Shown here piece after piece: positions 12,780 through 25,155 of a stretch of 64,000 nucleotides of DNA (positions are counted from its first letter, which is position 1; each line of letters starts with the position of its first letter). A model generated the notes under the pieces. The model was not told the DNA's origin. It did not search any database and saw nothing but the letters and a program-made list of their open reading frames with translations. Origin of the DNA: Stereum hirsutum FP-91666 SS1 (lineage: Eukaryota > Basidiomycota > Agaricomycetes > Russulales > Stereaceae); the NCBI RefSeq assembly GCF_000264905.1, contig NW_006763142.1, positions 475,353-539,352 on the forward strand, in the 5' to 3' direction. The position numbers were made by a program, and so were the translations under genes.

Positions 12780-15700
12780 GATTGTGCAAGGGATTCGCAT
12801 CATGGCTGTCACTCTAATCAGATGCGTACGTCTACGCACGACGTCAATCCTCGTCAATCAGGCAACGTCGTATCAGAACGCTCGGATCTTGGAAGCGGGT
12901 AGACTTTGTGCCGACACTGAGCAGTACTGAACACGAAGGACTGCATGTGTGAAATGCTGGTTCTGTCCACTGTCGGAAGTTGCGTAAATGCGAAGAGTCT
13001 GCCAGCCCTTATGGGAACTTTTGAAACTTTGACCTGATATATGTACGTCGGATTCGTTGTCTGTATACTGTGCCCGGAAGCTGAGAGGGCCGGCGTGAGT
13101 AATAAACGACGAGTGAAGAGGACGGACAGGTCGCAGTCGACGGAAAGGGGCAAGTTCATTCACACCAAGCCTCCAGCGAGCCCGTGCAAAACAAGCGCTT
13201 GGTTATCTCACGTTGATTTGACGCTCGTAGACGCTCGCAGTACAATTGTCATCGGGATTCTTGGCCACATCTAAATACTCTGGTCAGACTCAAAGGGAAT
13301 CTGCCCATCCCGACGATCTCCTTTCTACAGCTGCGAGCATGATATTGAGATAAACGTAGGTTTGCTTGGGCCTGAGTGTACTGCCAGTGGCATAAGTAAT
13401 GCATTCTTTTAGGTAGACTTGATGAGGCCTGAGAGTTGGGGATGGCAGAACTTGAGAACTTGAAATTGCATGGATCTTTTGCCAACCTACCAGGTATGTC
13501 TGCATCAGACTCCGAGGTATGCTACCGCTTGGCCGTCGACTGTAACCATATCGTGCCTGAGTATGAGTAAGTCATTCGAGGTGGCCCCAGGTGGCCCAGT
13601 CGAGGAGCAGCTCGAGCGCCGAGAAGCCGAAGGCTTCTGGATTCAACAAAGACAAACAACCGCGCCCAACTTTGCGTCCTTTCGCGTCTGACTCTCAGCC
13701 AACTTGGCTAACGAGCTGTAGCTGCTGAAGTATTGCTATATATACCGTTCTCTCTCAACACGCGCTCACTGATGATGAAGCTTACAGACATCTGAAATTT
13801 TCAGCGAAGAGCCTTTGTAACCCAAAGTCTTAACTGGCGAATCAAGCGTCATCGAACGCAATCCATTCCATCCACATTCACAGAACGCCTGTTTTCAGCC
13901 TGAAACATGTTATATATCGTTTCTGCATCCTGACCGTCTTACTTCTACTCCCCCACCACACAGATATCTTCCAACTGACGGCCACGGCATGGCCCCCCTG
14001 GGCTCATCCTACCTACAGCTCGACTGGCAGGACATCGAGACGATGTGGAGGGGTCGCAAGCTTGAGGTTCGGCCTTCGATAGGACGGGAATTGGAGACGA
14101 GACGACATGGTGTGTGAAGGGGAATGAGACGGTACAAGGTGTGGTACTTGACAGCCCAAAGTAGAGGAAGTGTAACTTATACAAATGGTGCGTCTGATAC
14201 ATCTCTGTGACTATGTCCCTGCGATTGATTCTTCAAAGTTAGTCTTCACATTGCTATGGCTTGTCGACCGTTACATGGCGTCCCAGCGTCTATGATAGTA
14301 TGTCCTTTCTCGCCCGTTCTTTGAGAATGAAAATATTGTTCCGGAAGGAATTGTCCAGTTTTTTTGAATGTGATACACGCTACGAAACGTTTCGACCTAA
14401 AGGTCATATAATCAGTAACATCTTCGTCGAAGAAATCATTTGACTCTCCACGAGTGTCTGCCAGACCAGACGCTCACCACAGCTCGCGCGGCTCGTTCTC
14501 GCGCGGATTCACTTGTACTCGCTTGTGCTTCTCAGCGCCACTCCTGAGCACACACACGTATAGGGCTCCTACGCAGACCTCTAACCCTCCTAAAAACGCT
14601 CCAGCAAAGCCCAACCTCTAGCTAGCTCAGAGACGGCCCATGACTAGATTTCGTCCATGTGGACCCAGCATGGTCTTTTCGTCGCATCCGGGCTCCACCA
14701 TTGTAGTCGAAGGCCTATCTTCGACCCCCATCCGCCATCACCGAAGAACGCAGCTGAAATACATATGATATTGGTCTTCTGATTCTGGGTACGAAGGCTA
14801 TGGCAGGACTGGCCATATCTTCGGACTAACTTTCGATCGCAGGATGCAAGGATGGGGATATCGCGCCACAAAGGTTCGGGAGTTCATTTTTTATATATCT
14901 TCATGATTGCTCCGACTGACGATCATGCAGATCATGCTCAACATCAGAAGAAAATGATTCCCTCGACTGGAACTGACCCCTTACTCGTTAGTGTGGACTG
15001 TAAGTGATGCGCGCAAGATCAAGTCGATTCTGGTGATCCTACATATATTTTTTCTTGCAATCAGGGTCTTGCGCTGGCGGTCACTACTCGTGGAGAAACC
15101 AAATTCAGGAGGGCACGTCGAAACATCGAAGTTGTGCCTTCTTCTCGTTTTATTTCTTCCTCCGTCGCCGACGAAATCAATTGAAATACTTACGAGCCAA
15201 GGTTTATGTCACTCTTCTCCTTCCGCATCCACAGATCGAATCTGGACTGGCCGTTCGTTTGGATATACACCGAACCGAAGATGCAAGCGTTTGCCAAAAT
15301 GCATTGAACATATTTAATCCCTTTTTACGCAGCCTTTCTAATTATGGTGGCTTTGTCTATTTCCAGCACAATTCAACTCAACACCTTTGTTCCAAATTTA
15401 GAGACCTCCCCTGAAGCTGAAGTTACAAGGCGGTCCAATACACAGTCGATGCAGCCGAGGTCTATGCAGTCGCCCTAGACGGTTGCGCTCTAGCATCCGA
15501 GTCTTTATAGTCCTGCATCATATTGGAGGTGATATGACCCGAGAGGCCGCTCCGCTTTGGCTCCTCAAACACCACCATCGATATTTTCGATGCGTCATCC
15601 AAGTCACTTGAGATGAATCGGTACGTATGCGTTTACGTCCCGAACCAAGCGATGGTCATGCTCATTCAACGTATTGACGGCGACGCCAGTGTCATTCAAC

Positions 15701-16447
15701 ATTCCCTCTCGGATGTCCCAAGCATTCGTCGCACTCTCATGTTCCGAGAAGCCTCCAGACGACCTCAACGCTATTAATTGTTTATTATTCTCGCAACTGC
15801 AGCACGAGGAAAAATACCACGGACCATTCTCGGCCACTCCAGCTTTCACGATCCGAAATGGTCGCGTCTTCCTTCGGTCACTTGGGCCCTCGTCAGACAC
15901 CGAGACATCTCCAAGTTGCGGACGCGAAGATCGCCTCAGAAGGTCATGCACACGAACCCTTACAATGCCATGATGGTCCTTCTACTTCTCTCGTCATATA
16001 GCCACCGCGTCCTATTAGGCAAAAGCATCCAATACGCTTTGTCGGTGCTCAGGTGCTGATGTTGATGCTATCTTTTGTAAACGGCTCTATGTTCCCACGG
16101 GTCCCAAGAAGAACCTCTGTCAGTCCCTGCTCCCGTGCTCACGCCGGGTAATATTCGTGATTTCTCGTTCTGACCCTCCTCGACGGATAGACTTCGGTAG
16201 GCTGCCACCGCATATGCACTCGGGATTATAGCTTGTGGACGGAAGAATATGACGCTTCCTTGGAGACCAACTCGACGTACTCGAGGTCAGGGGGATAGTC
16301 AACTGAGTGCGGGCCATCGTTCTCGGACTCATAACTCTTGTGGATTTCATACAAAAGGCCTCGTCGACGCTGCTCAGTTCTCTCCAACCCAGTCCACTCA
16401 ACGGTCTTTGGTCACTCCGGTCTAAACGGTCCACGACAATCGACAAA
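12780..16447. other. Gene-poor stretch upstream of the cellobiohydrolase
   Basis: No exon chain or family motif could be recognised in these 3.7 kb. Open frames up to about 119 codons occur on both strands (for example 15055-15414 on + and 15604-15951 on -), but they have no recognisable domain and no consistent splice partners. The right end must hold the promoter of the GH7 gene. Confidence 0.4.
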
Positions 16448-18707
16448 ATGTTCCGCTCTACCGCTCTCCTCTCCTTCTGCCTCTTGGCTCAGCGTGTCCT
16501 CGGCCAACAGGTCGGGACTCTCACTGCTGAGACCCACCCCACCGTAAGCACATGCTTGATGCTGCTACATTTGACGTGGTGCTGACCTGTCTCTGCATTC
16601 TTCTAGCTTCAAGTCTCCGAGTGCGCTGCTGGTGGAACTTGCACGAGCTCCAGCTTGCCCATCGTCTTGGACGCCAACTGGAGGTGGACTCACTCCACTA
16701 CTGGTTCCACCAACGTACGACTACTTTTGTTCATCGCATATCTTTCCTCCTGATGACGACGTATCCATTAGTGCTACACTGGTAACGAATGGGACGCCAC
16801 CCTCTGGTAAGTTTTTTTCTGCAAAAAGTCTGGCATCGGAACCCATTTTGACCGACTTGCTCTCTCCTTGTCTAGCCCTGACGATACCACCTGCGCTGCC
16901 AACTGTGCACTCGACGGTGCTGACTACTCCGGCACGTACGGTATCTCCGTCAGCGGCGACGCCTTGACTCTCAAGTTCGTTACTCCCAACTCCAACGGCC
17001 AGAACGTCGGATCGCGTGTCTACTTGATGTCCTCCGACACTGAGTACAAGGAGTTCAACCTTCTCAATCAGGAGTTCACCTTCGACGTCGACATGAGCAC
17101 GTAGGTCACATTTCTCTCTACCACAACTTAGCTCAGCTTTGAGTTTCGAGAGCTTATGAAAAACTTTCGAATTTGCTTAAAGCTTGCCCTGCGGCCTCAA
17201 CGGTGCCCTTTACTTCTCTCAGATGGACGCCGATGGTGGTATGGCTAGGTTCCCAACCAACAAGGCCGGTGCCAAGTACGGAACTGGCTACTGCGACTCT
17301 CAGGTAAGCATAACGTCTCCCACGCGCATCGTAATTGAAACTGATCACGACAACAACAGTGCCCTCGTGACATCAAGTACATCGATGGAGAGGCCAACGT
17401 CGCGGGCTGGAACGGCACATCCACCAACTCTGGTACTGGTTCCATGGGTTCTTGCTGCTCCGAGATGGACATCTGGGAGGCTAACAGTAAGAATTTTACT
17501 CATTTCATCATGATTACAGACTAACCGACGAATTGTCTGCCTTTCCAGCTATGGGTGCCGCTGTCACTCCTCACCCCTGCAGTCTTACTGAACAGGTATA
17601 GGGCTTACTTTCTTTCTCTTTAGAACCTGTTGCTCACCTTGTCGATTTTTCATGAAGACTTCCTGCACTGGCGATGACTGCGGTTCTCCTGACCGCTACG
17701 CCGGAGTTTGTGACCCCGATGGTTGTGACTTCAACTCGTACGCCGGGTTTCTTCCATCTTTCGTTGACGGTCTCGCGTTTCTGAATTCATCTTCGTTCAC
17801 TAGCTTCCGTATGGGCGACGAGTCCTTCCTCGGGCCAGGCTTGACCATTGACACCACCCAGAAGATCACTGTCGTCACTCAGTGTATGCACATATATCCA
17901 CTCTTTCACTCAGGGTATATCATTGACAATGGCTCGCATCCAGTCATCACCGATGACGGTACTGCCGACGGTAACCTCGCCCAGATCAACCGTGTCTACG
18001 TTCAGAACGGCCAAGTCATCCAGAACTCTAACTCTACCATCCCCGGTGTTACTGGTAACTCGATCACGGACGACTTCTGTGACGCTCAGAAGACCGTAAG
18101 TGTCCAATACACTGGTCCTGATTCGTTTGACAATACTTCTTGTGCTTTATACTCATACCGTTTCACCCTTAGGCCTTTGGCGACACAAACGACTTCGACA
18201 AGCACGGCGGTCTCGCTCAGATGGGCGCTGCCTTCAAGGCTGGCATGGTTCTCGTCCTCTCCATCTGGGATGACTACGCTGTCAACATGCTCTGGCTCGA
18301 CTCCACCTACCCGACGACCGACACCGCCGCCGACCCCGGCGCCGCTCGCGGAAACTGCTCTACCACCTCCGGTGCCCCCGCTGACGTCGAGTCCTCCGCC
18401 GCCAGCGCCGCCGTCATCTACAGCAACATCAAGTACGGCCCCATCGGCTCCACGTTCTCGAGCACTGGCACTGGTACTGGCGGAAGCTCCACCGCTTCTG
18501 CTCCTCCCACGTCTACCTCTTCTGCCGCTGGTGCCGCCCAGACCAAGGTCCGTCTTTCCGATAGTTTTGATCTATCCCACATATTAACTCAATATTTCTC
18601 GGTAACAGTACGGCCAGTGCGGTGGAACCGGCTGGACGGGACCCACGGCCTGTGCCTCTGGCTCGACATGCACGGCTTCCAACCAGTACTACAGCCAATG
18701 TCTCTAA
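16448..18707 (+). CDS. cel7: GH7 cellobiohydrolase with C-terminal CBM1
   Basis: A secreted exo-acting cellulase that releases cellobiose from cellulose chain ends. Twelve exons give about 514 residues: 16448-16543, 16607-16714, 16772-16806, 16876-17100, 17183-17303, 17360-17486, 17549-17595, 17658-17737, 17804-17883, 17944-18095, 18173-18547 and 18609-18707. Phases are consistent throughout. A signal peptide ([19 protein letters not shown]) precedes [12 protein letters not shown], the classic mature GH7 N-terminus. The catalytic segment [12 protein letters not shown] carries the nucleophile, Asp and acid/base Glu. After [18 protein letters not shown] sequence comes a Ser/Thr/Gly/Pro linker. 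The last exon is a fungal cellulose-binding module: [18 protein letters not shown] through [16 protein letters not shown]. All catalytic and aromatic binding residues look intact. Expression on cellulose is expected for the family but not shown by the sequence. Confidence 0.97.
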
Positions 18708-19237
18708 GAGATGAGCACAGCTCTATACTCTCTCAAAAAGACTGATATGGTGAGTTTCTTCCTCTTTGATACTTTCCATATCAACGAACTTCCTTAACTG
18801 ACTCTGCTTCATCTTGCTCAGATACTGCTGTAGATGATGGGTTTTGAGAAGTTGGACTGTTGGGTACTAGACTGGGTAAAAATCGCTTGTATTCATGTTT
18901 CGCTTCCTTGCCACATAGCCCTCCACTCCCTCTGCTCTCATGTTCTTGTAAAATTGTTCGTGTCTTGGTCTCAACGGTGTCGAGTGTCTCTGGTGTATCT
19001 ATCGATTGTAACGCGACTCGTATATAGGATTGGCAATTCATTCCTTTATGCATCGAATCCTTGTGTGCTATGGGTCACTGAGGGCGCCACATCTCTGACA
19101 ACTTAGCGCCACAGCCCGGGAGCAATCGGGGCATTCGCAATCTTTCCCTTCCGATTCAATGCGTCTTCACGAACTTGTTTACGAACTTGAACGCTCGAGA
19201 ACGACTTTCCAGCGGGAGTGGCAAGTATCTGGCTCCG

Positions 19238-19247
19238 CTATATAAGG
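19238..19247 (+). promoter_or_regulatory. TATA-like box upstream of the AN1/APH gene
   Basis: The + strand reads CTATATAAGG. It lies 320 bases before the start codon. A GTGAGT donor near 19391 and a TCATCAG acceptor near 19549 would allow a 5'-UTR intron to shorten the leader. Both readings are inference. Confidence 0.4.
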
Positions 19248-19563
19248 ACACCGCTATCGAAACTGTCGATGACTCCCCAACGACGATAAAATCGCCTACG
19301 TTTGGTCCTGATCCGAGTATCCATGAGGCCACTCAGATCCACTGGGCTGAGACTTCTCTACGACCTCTAGCCGTTTTTGCCACCTAGCGTGTGAGTATCT
19401 TCACCATGACACCGGCAAATGATCACGTTGCTCGGCTGTGGCGATGTTGAATCCTTTCTTTTGTTTGTTCCGTTGACAAACAACATCGCAGTCGGCGCTT
19501 ACCACGATCTGTGTAGATTTCTCCCTAAGGTTCAACATCATCAGCAATTTGTAGGCCGAAGCC

Positions 19564-20997
19564 ATGCCTCTTCACATTTGCGACGCTCCGAATTGTCAGC
19601 AACCCGCTGTCCGTAGACAGGGTTCGTGCGTTCTCTGTAAACGCCACCTTTGCGTTCGTCATCTCAAAAAAGACTTCCATACTTGTCCAGACCTTGATGT
19701 AAGCTTTATGATTATGATCCCCAAGCAAACTCTTTACTAACCCAATTTTTAGACGGATGAAGCTGCCTTCATCGCCGCCGACCATCGCGCCACCGAAGAC
19801 GAGCTTTCCAACTTGTTTTCGCGCATCAATCTCTATGCTTTGCGTGTGAAAGCCACCTTCCTCCGCGATGGGATACCCTGTACGATCCCTCCATTGTCTA
19901 CCACAGCTCAGGGCCACGGACCCTTGCCTATGGGCGGCCAAAATTATCACATTGTCATAACCTTCGACGATGGTGTAGAGTGGATCTGCCGCGTCAGGCG
20001 AGAGAACGCGTCTTCCCCTCCATCCACTATCCAAGATCATCTTCTGCTCAGCGAAGCTGCTACCTATCGGTTTCTTGTCACCGCGAACGTCCCCGCCCCG
20101 AAAGTATACTACGTTGCAACTGCATCACCATCGAACCCAGTCGGCGTAGGGTATCTGCTAATGGAGAGGTTAAAGGGATCGCCTATGGACTGGTACGACC
20201 TGCAGCCGGACGCAAAGAAGAAGATTTTGGATCAGTTCGCAGACATCTTCATTAAGCTCAAACGACATCGACTTCCATCCATTGGCTCTCTTGCTATCAA
20301 CGGGGATTCCTATAATGTTGGCCCCCTCACATCTGAGACCACCATGGACATCGACAGCGGCGTTCTGCATACGCTTGGGCCGTTCACCTCACCTCTCGAA
20401 TATCGGACGGCGACACTCAAGCATGAAATCGAACTTATCTTGCGCGGGGAGAGCTACCCTGACAACGCCGTCGACGCCTATCTGGTGCATCGGTACGTTC
20501 TCGACAACGTTCAGGCCGTCGCGCGGCGTGAGCAAGGTTCCGACACGTTGTTCTACCTCAAACACACAGACGACAAGGGCGACCAGATTCTCGTCGACGA
20601 GTCTCACAACATCGTCGGAATCGTGGATTGGGAACGCTCGCAAGTGGCTTCGTTCGCAGAGGCGTTTGCAGCCCCGCTGTTTCTCCTCGATGTTGGTGCG
20701 TACTACGATGGGCTGAACGAGCTGAGCGAGGACGAGGCGTTGTTCGCTTCCATCTTGGAAGCCAAGGGTCATCAGGATCTCGCTCTGGCCGTACGCGGCG
20801 GTCGTTTCGAGCATCGCTTGATGTCCTGCGTTACAACGGACCTTGGGGATCCCGAGTTTTTTGGGACGCTATTCATGGGGCTGTGTAAGTCGCTGAGGAG
20901 GGCGAAGGGCGAGGCGACGTGGGAGGCGTGGAAGGAAGAGGCTCTGCAGAGGCACAAGAAGGACCCGGAGCTGCAGCAGCTCCTCTCAAGGCAGTAA
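19564..20997 (+). CDS. AN1-type zinc finger fused to an APH/aminoglycoside-phosphotransferase-like kinase domain
   Basis: Two exons (19564-19698 and 19753-20997) give about 459 residues. Exon 1 encodes only a small zinc finger: C-x4-C near the start, then CVLCKRHLCVRH and HTC, giving the Cys/His order of an AN1 finger. Exon 2 is a protein-kinase-like fold of the APH family (fungal phosphotransferases of unknown substrate). It shows a nucleotide-loop/strand region ICRVRRENASS, the helix-C neighbourhood LSEAATYRFL, the hinge YLLMERLKGSPM, a catalytic loop around HTDDKGDQILVD and the metal-binding segment IVGIVDWERS. In the catalytic HxDxxxxN motif the Asn position is Gln, so activity is uncertain. 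The fusion suggests a kinase-like activity recruited by a finger module. No disruption seen. Confidence 0.85.
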
Positions 20998-21279
20998 GCT
21001 TTCGACTATGGCTCCTAGTTACCCACACTATTCCTGTTACTACTTTCCATGAACGCGCTCGTTTGTTAAACATGTTGAAATTACGATTACCACTTTACTA
21101 GCAACGATGTTTGACATAGTATTACTTTTGTCTCTGAGTGTAATATTCTAGTTGCTCCATTGTTTGCCCCTATCTTTATATTTCGTGCGGGAGTTGGGAA
21201 GAGTCGAAACCGTTCTACGTATTGTATGATATTTCCTATGGTGGCCCATCAAACCGATGTCTGCTGCCGCCAGAAAGAG

Positions 21280-23280
21280 TTAACCTCGCTCTTCCTCGGG
21301 CGAGCACAAGGGCGCCAAGGCTTCAACATCTTCAGGGTTAGTTGGCGCAGCTGCAGGTTTCTCTTTATTCAACTACCTCAACGGAAGACGTTACGAACAA
21401 GTATAATCAGTATGAGAACCGAAAGTCACTGGGAGATATACGAGACGTACGGCAATGAAGATAGCACAGCCTAAGATAATGACTATACCAGCTATCGAGA
21501 GGAGAGGAGGCTGTACGTGGAAAATGTAGCGTTCGAAAATGAGGGCGAATACAACCTAGTGAACGAACAGGAGATATTGAGATGTTGATCTCAATAGCAC
21601 GTATGAAAGAGACTTCCGACTTACCAGAAGGTATATGCCCATCGACGCTCTTCCCGCAGCCTCGCGTTGAAAGCCCGTGATGAGCAGCATCTGAAGTGAT
21701 CGAGGGTCTTTATATGCATGATCAGATTGACTAGGAGGCGTTAGGAGCACGAACCTGTCCGAAGAAACCGAAGGTCCCGATGACAAGGAAGAGAACAATC
21801 CACTCAGTCTGTGTGGGGATCACGAATGGTGTACGCGTCACCAGCATCCTATGTGCAGCAGCATGGTTATTAGGACCAGCACACTCTCGTATGAAGGACG
21901 ATACGATATAACCCACCCAATCGGTGACACAATCGAGCACATCAACGAAAAGTAGGCCATAGAGTGCGCCGCATGAGATCTCTTTCCAATTGCTGCTATT
22001 GTAGTGTCTGAACGGAGGAAATTGGAAGGCGATTCATGATAAGTTCTCTTCAAAGCACAGAAAGCGAGCTTACAAGCTCCAGCGGCGCCCACAGCTCCTA
22101 TTATTGCCACCCTGATTCCACAGCGAATCATGAGGACTAAGGGATAACCAGTCCGAATGACAGACTTACCCAACTGCAGCAAGTCTCTGCTCTGGCGTTA
22201 CATGTTGCGAAGGAGGACCATCCGAGTCTACCTCTGCGGCTGGATCGCCAAAGATCAGAGGAGGTCGAGCGAGAGAATGACTCCCAGAAAGCTGCATACT
22301 AGCGGATACATAGAATTATTAGCGCAGTTAGAATAGTTATAAGGTCAGAAATTGGCGTACATCCAGCGGCTATTATCTTCAACGAAAGCTTCTCGCCGAG
22401 GAAGACAGCAGCGACGATAGCGGTTAAAGATGGAGTCAAGAACGTCAAGACAGTGGCGTCCGAAAGAGACAGGTATTGCAGGGAATAATATATGCCAAAT
22501 AGCCCGAAGAACCTGGGGATGAGAGGCGTCACCAGTCAGCAGAAGCATTTGTGTTGCCAAAGTTAGAACAGACCCGAAGATTCCTCGAAGCACAAGCAGA
22601 AGTCGGACACCTTTAGGGCCCAAGAATGGGTCTGGTACAGAGCGAGCCCACCTTTGGTACGACACATAAGAGATAGGGTCTTCAGAAGAAAGATGGAGAG
22701 ACGCACATATAGGTCATGCACAAAATATAAGTCATGCTCTAAAATAACATCGTCTGTGTTCAACGGTACGGAGGAGTCAACAGTGAACTCAACTGCCCAC
22801 CATTCGCACGAATATAAGCTGGATTTATCGACCACGTCAACAGCGAACACATATATACAATAACCAAGGCCACAGTCGTACCTCTAGCGTTGGTACGGGC
22901 TCATCCAAACTATGAAGCTGCTTGACAGAAACGTCCATAACCGCGAAAAATAATTGAGCAACCATGACCAGTAGCAAGCCAGTGTTGCCCTTGATGAACG
23001 TCTTTACAACCTGGTGTTTACTGTACCACCAACGCTCCTGCATGATCAACATATCGGGAATTTCTGGGCCTATATCCTCGTGTCCATGTTCGGTTTGTTC
23101 AGATGCTGGAGTGAAATAGACTTCTCCTGTATGGCTCTGTGCGTGGGAGCCATCAACCTCTGGGTCTTCCGACAGAATTGCAGCATATCCGTCTCTTCCG
23201 GTCATTGAGAGCCAAACTTGTTTTTGTGCTTGTGAGATGCTTGTCTGGGGTATAAGCACGGATGGGGTCGATAGCCTCAC
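21280..23280 (-). CDS. EamA/drug-metabolite-transporter (DMT) superfamily membrane protein
   Basis: A multi-exon polytopic membrane protein. A hydrophilic N-terminal region of about 80 residues precedes the first helix (TGLLLVMVAQLFFAVMDVSVK). The conserved EamA part is GIYYSLQYLSLSDATVLTF, LTPSLTAIVAAVFLGEKLS, the hallmark end of the first repeat. A central loop of about 40 residues (PPLIFGDPAAEVDSDG) leads to the second repeat with AYFSLMCSIVSPIGW, LFLVIGTFGFFGQ and VVFALIFERYIFHV. The last exon reads LNKEKPAAAPTNPEDVEAL to a TAA at 21280-21282. It resembles fungal solute carrier 35/nucleotide-sugar-like or YdcZ/EamA permeases; substrate unknown. The start at 23280 is the most upstream ATG in frame; a later Met (MTGRDG) is possible. 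Confidence 0.8.
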
Positions 23281-23801
23281 AGCCCGAAGTAAAGATCAAT
23301 CTGTTTAAGGGACGGGATGTGCGAAATGCAGAACGCTGCTGACAGACTACGCACGTATAAATAGGGCTTTGATAATGACTCGTGAGGAGGACCCTTCAGG
23401 TGGGGGTTCCCACATTTGTCAGGAAAGATGAAGGCGGACATGAGGGATGAGAAGAACCTATATCCGGACATCACGGGCCCTCTATGCAGCACGCGAACCT
23501 TTGAGTGAAAGGATATGACACCACGAAATCAGGCAAAGAGATAGTGACATTTTCGAGCTTGGGACGACGAGACTCAGCTTTCAAGAATAATACGTTCACC
23601 AAACCAGCATTCATCCAAGATAGCGAGTACTTATACAACGATTTTAACTTCGACCATAAATGTGACGTGCTGCCGTCTCCTTGATAATAGCCTCCAAGCT
23701 CAGCATCATGCAGACACCTGAGACGCACGGCGTGCCATTGAAACATCAGAGTTCAGATGAATTCACGGAGGATGGCAAGAGGCACCACTCACTGACTAAT
23801 T

Positions 23802-24742
23802 CTATTGCTCTTCGCCCCCGTCGCGACCGTCCTCCTGAGGTATCTCAGAATTCGACGAATCAGCCTGGTGGGTCGCCGACGGTGTCAACGGGCTGTCTAG
23901 CCTATGTCCCATACTCGCTATCGGAATGTCTCCGTTGATCAGACCTTCAGTTATGCTCGCCCATCTCTTGTTATGAACATAGCCTGTCTTCTTTTTATCC
24001 CAGATACCATATCTACCACCCCACAACAGCGTCTGACCGCCTATTTTCAGGCTTTTCCCCACGAACTGCCTGAAGGTGAAAAGCACGAAGGCAGTGCCAA
24101 GCCCACCGTCTGCCTGCACCCTCTCCGAGGTCCTCGTGTCGCTTTCACGGAAAAACTGCATCCCTTGCCTCGTTGAGGCTGAGAATGGTTGGCGGCTGAT
24201 GTGGCCGACCATGAAGCACGATGGCCCGTAGCCCCCTGCGCGAACGAAGGGCATACGAATGACCAGCACGTCTAGGTAGTGTTTGTTGAGCGCTGTAGGA
24301 TTATTATGCGCTTCAGAAGCCTCGGTGGCCGCCCATTCAAAAATCCTCTTGTACATCTAAGCCATGGGTATGCATTTCATATAAAAGAGCATGAAAGTGT
24401 AAGAAAAATCAATCGAGTGTAATAAGCTAGCAACTGACATTGATCCACTGCGTCATATCGTCGACAGGGGGTGGCCCGCATATTTTCTTATGCTCTCGCC
24501 AGTCAGCTCGCTGGCAGTCCTTACTCTATGATCGCGCGCAAGAAAACCCATCGTTAATAAAGTTTCGGTCTAGAAGTTGGCAAAGAGGACACTCACGCAA
24601 TACCGGACTGCACGACAATGAGCACAGACCTTCATCTCGCACCCGGAGTAGTTGTCGAGCGGGCAATTTCGATAATTCTGGCAGACGCGCTCAGGCTTCG
24701 GGTCTTTCACGAGGACCCCCAGTTCAGAATTTATGATAGGCA
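23802..24742 (-). CDS. MYND-type zinc finger protein
   Basis: Three exons give about 262 residues. Exon 1 and the start of exon 2 form the finger: CEMKVCAHCRAVRYC joined across an intron to SKDCQRADWREHKKIC, matching the Cys/His spacing of MYND domains, which bind proline-rich partner peptides. The rest (exon 3, a single open exon after QWIN) has no domain I recognise. It contains a mixed alpha/beta-looking region (LDVLVIRMPFVRAGG, GLGTAFVLFTFRQFVGK) and an acidic, Ser-rich tail ending near 23802. Small MYND proteins of this layout are numerous in Agaricomycetes, and their function is mostly unknown. The start at 24742 gives a short leader before the finger. No disruption seen. Confidence 0.8.
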
Positions 24743-25155
24743 TATTATGAGAAGAGAGTAACCGGGGAGTGCAGACGATAAGAGAGGCTTGTGATGGATG
24801 CGGGGAAGGTGGGAGCTGATGGGCAACGGTTACGGTGATAACCACGTTTACGGAGGCCACATTTGGTTGACTGTTTGCGGTGGAGACGGGACTTCCGACC
24901 CTTTGATACGGGACCTATTGGAACTTTGTCAAAACGTCGCGCATCAATTATGTAGAGTTTCGTCAAACCAGGTCGAATCCCGCTATGCGTCGTGTCCGCT
25001 GGGTGAACCTTCAAAGGTGTATGAGTTTCGGGACCGAATTCTATACTACAAGGGGGGCGAGAAATAATCGCTGTCTAGTTCAAGTTCCACCCGCGAAGTA
25101 CCCCGCCTGAGATACATACTAATAAGAATCTTCTTCGCCATGTCTAGATCACAAC

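Noticed and set aside
15604..15951. 115-codon minus-strand frame upstream of the cellobiohydrolase
   Set aside because: No domain, no splice partners, and overlapping frames of similar length occur on the other strand.
17884..17943. Alternative acceptor (CTCAG near 17913) in the GH7 gene that would extend exon 10 by ten codons
   Set aside because: It would insert [10 protein letters not shown] into the conserved TQFITDDGT segment; the CATCCAG acceptor restores the family sequence.
24940..25000. GGTCGAATCCC resembling a tRNA T-arm
   Set aside because: No acceptor, D or anticodon stem can be folded around it.
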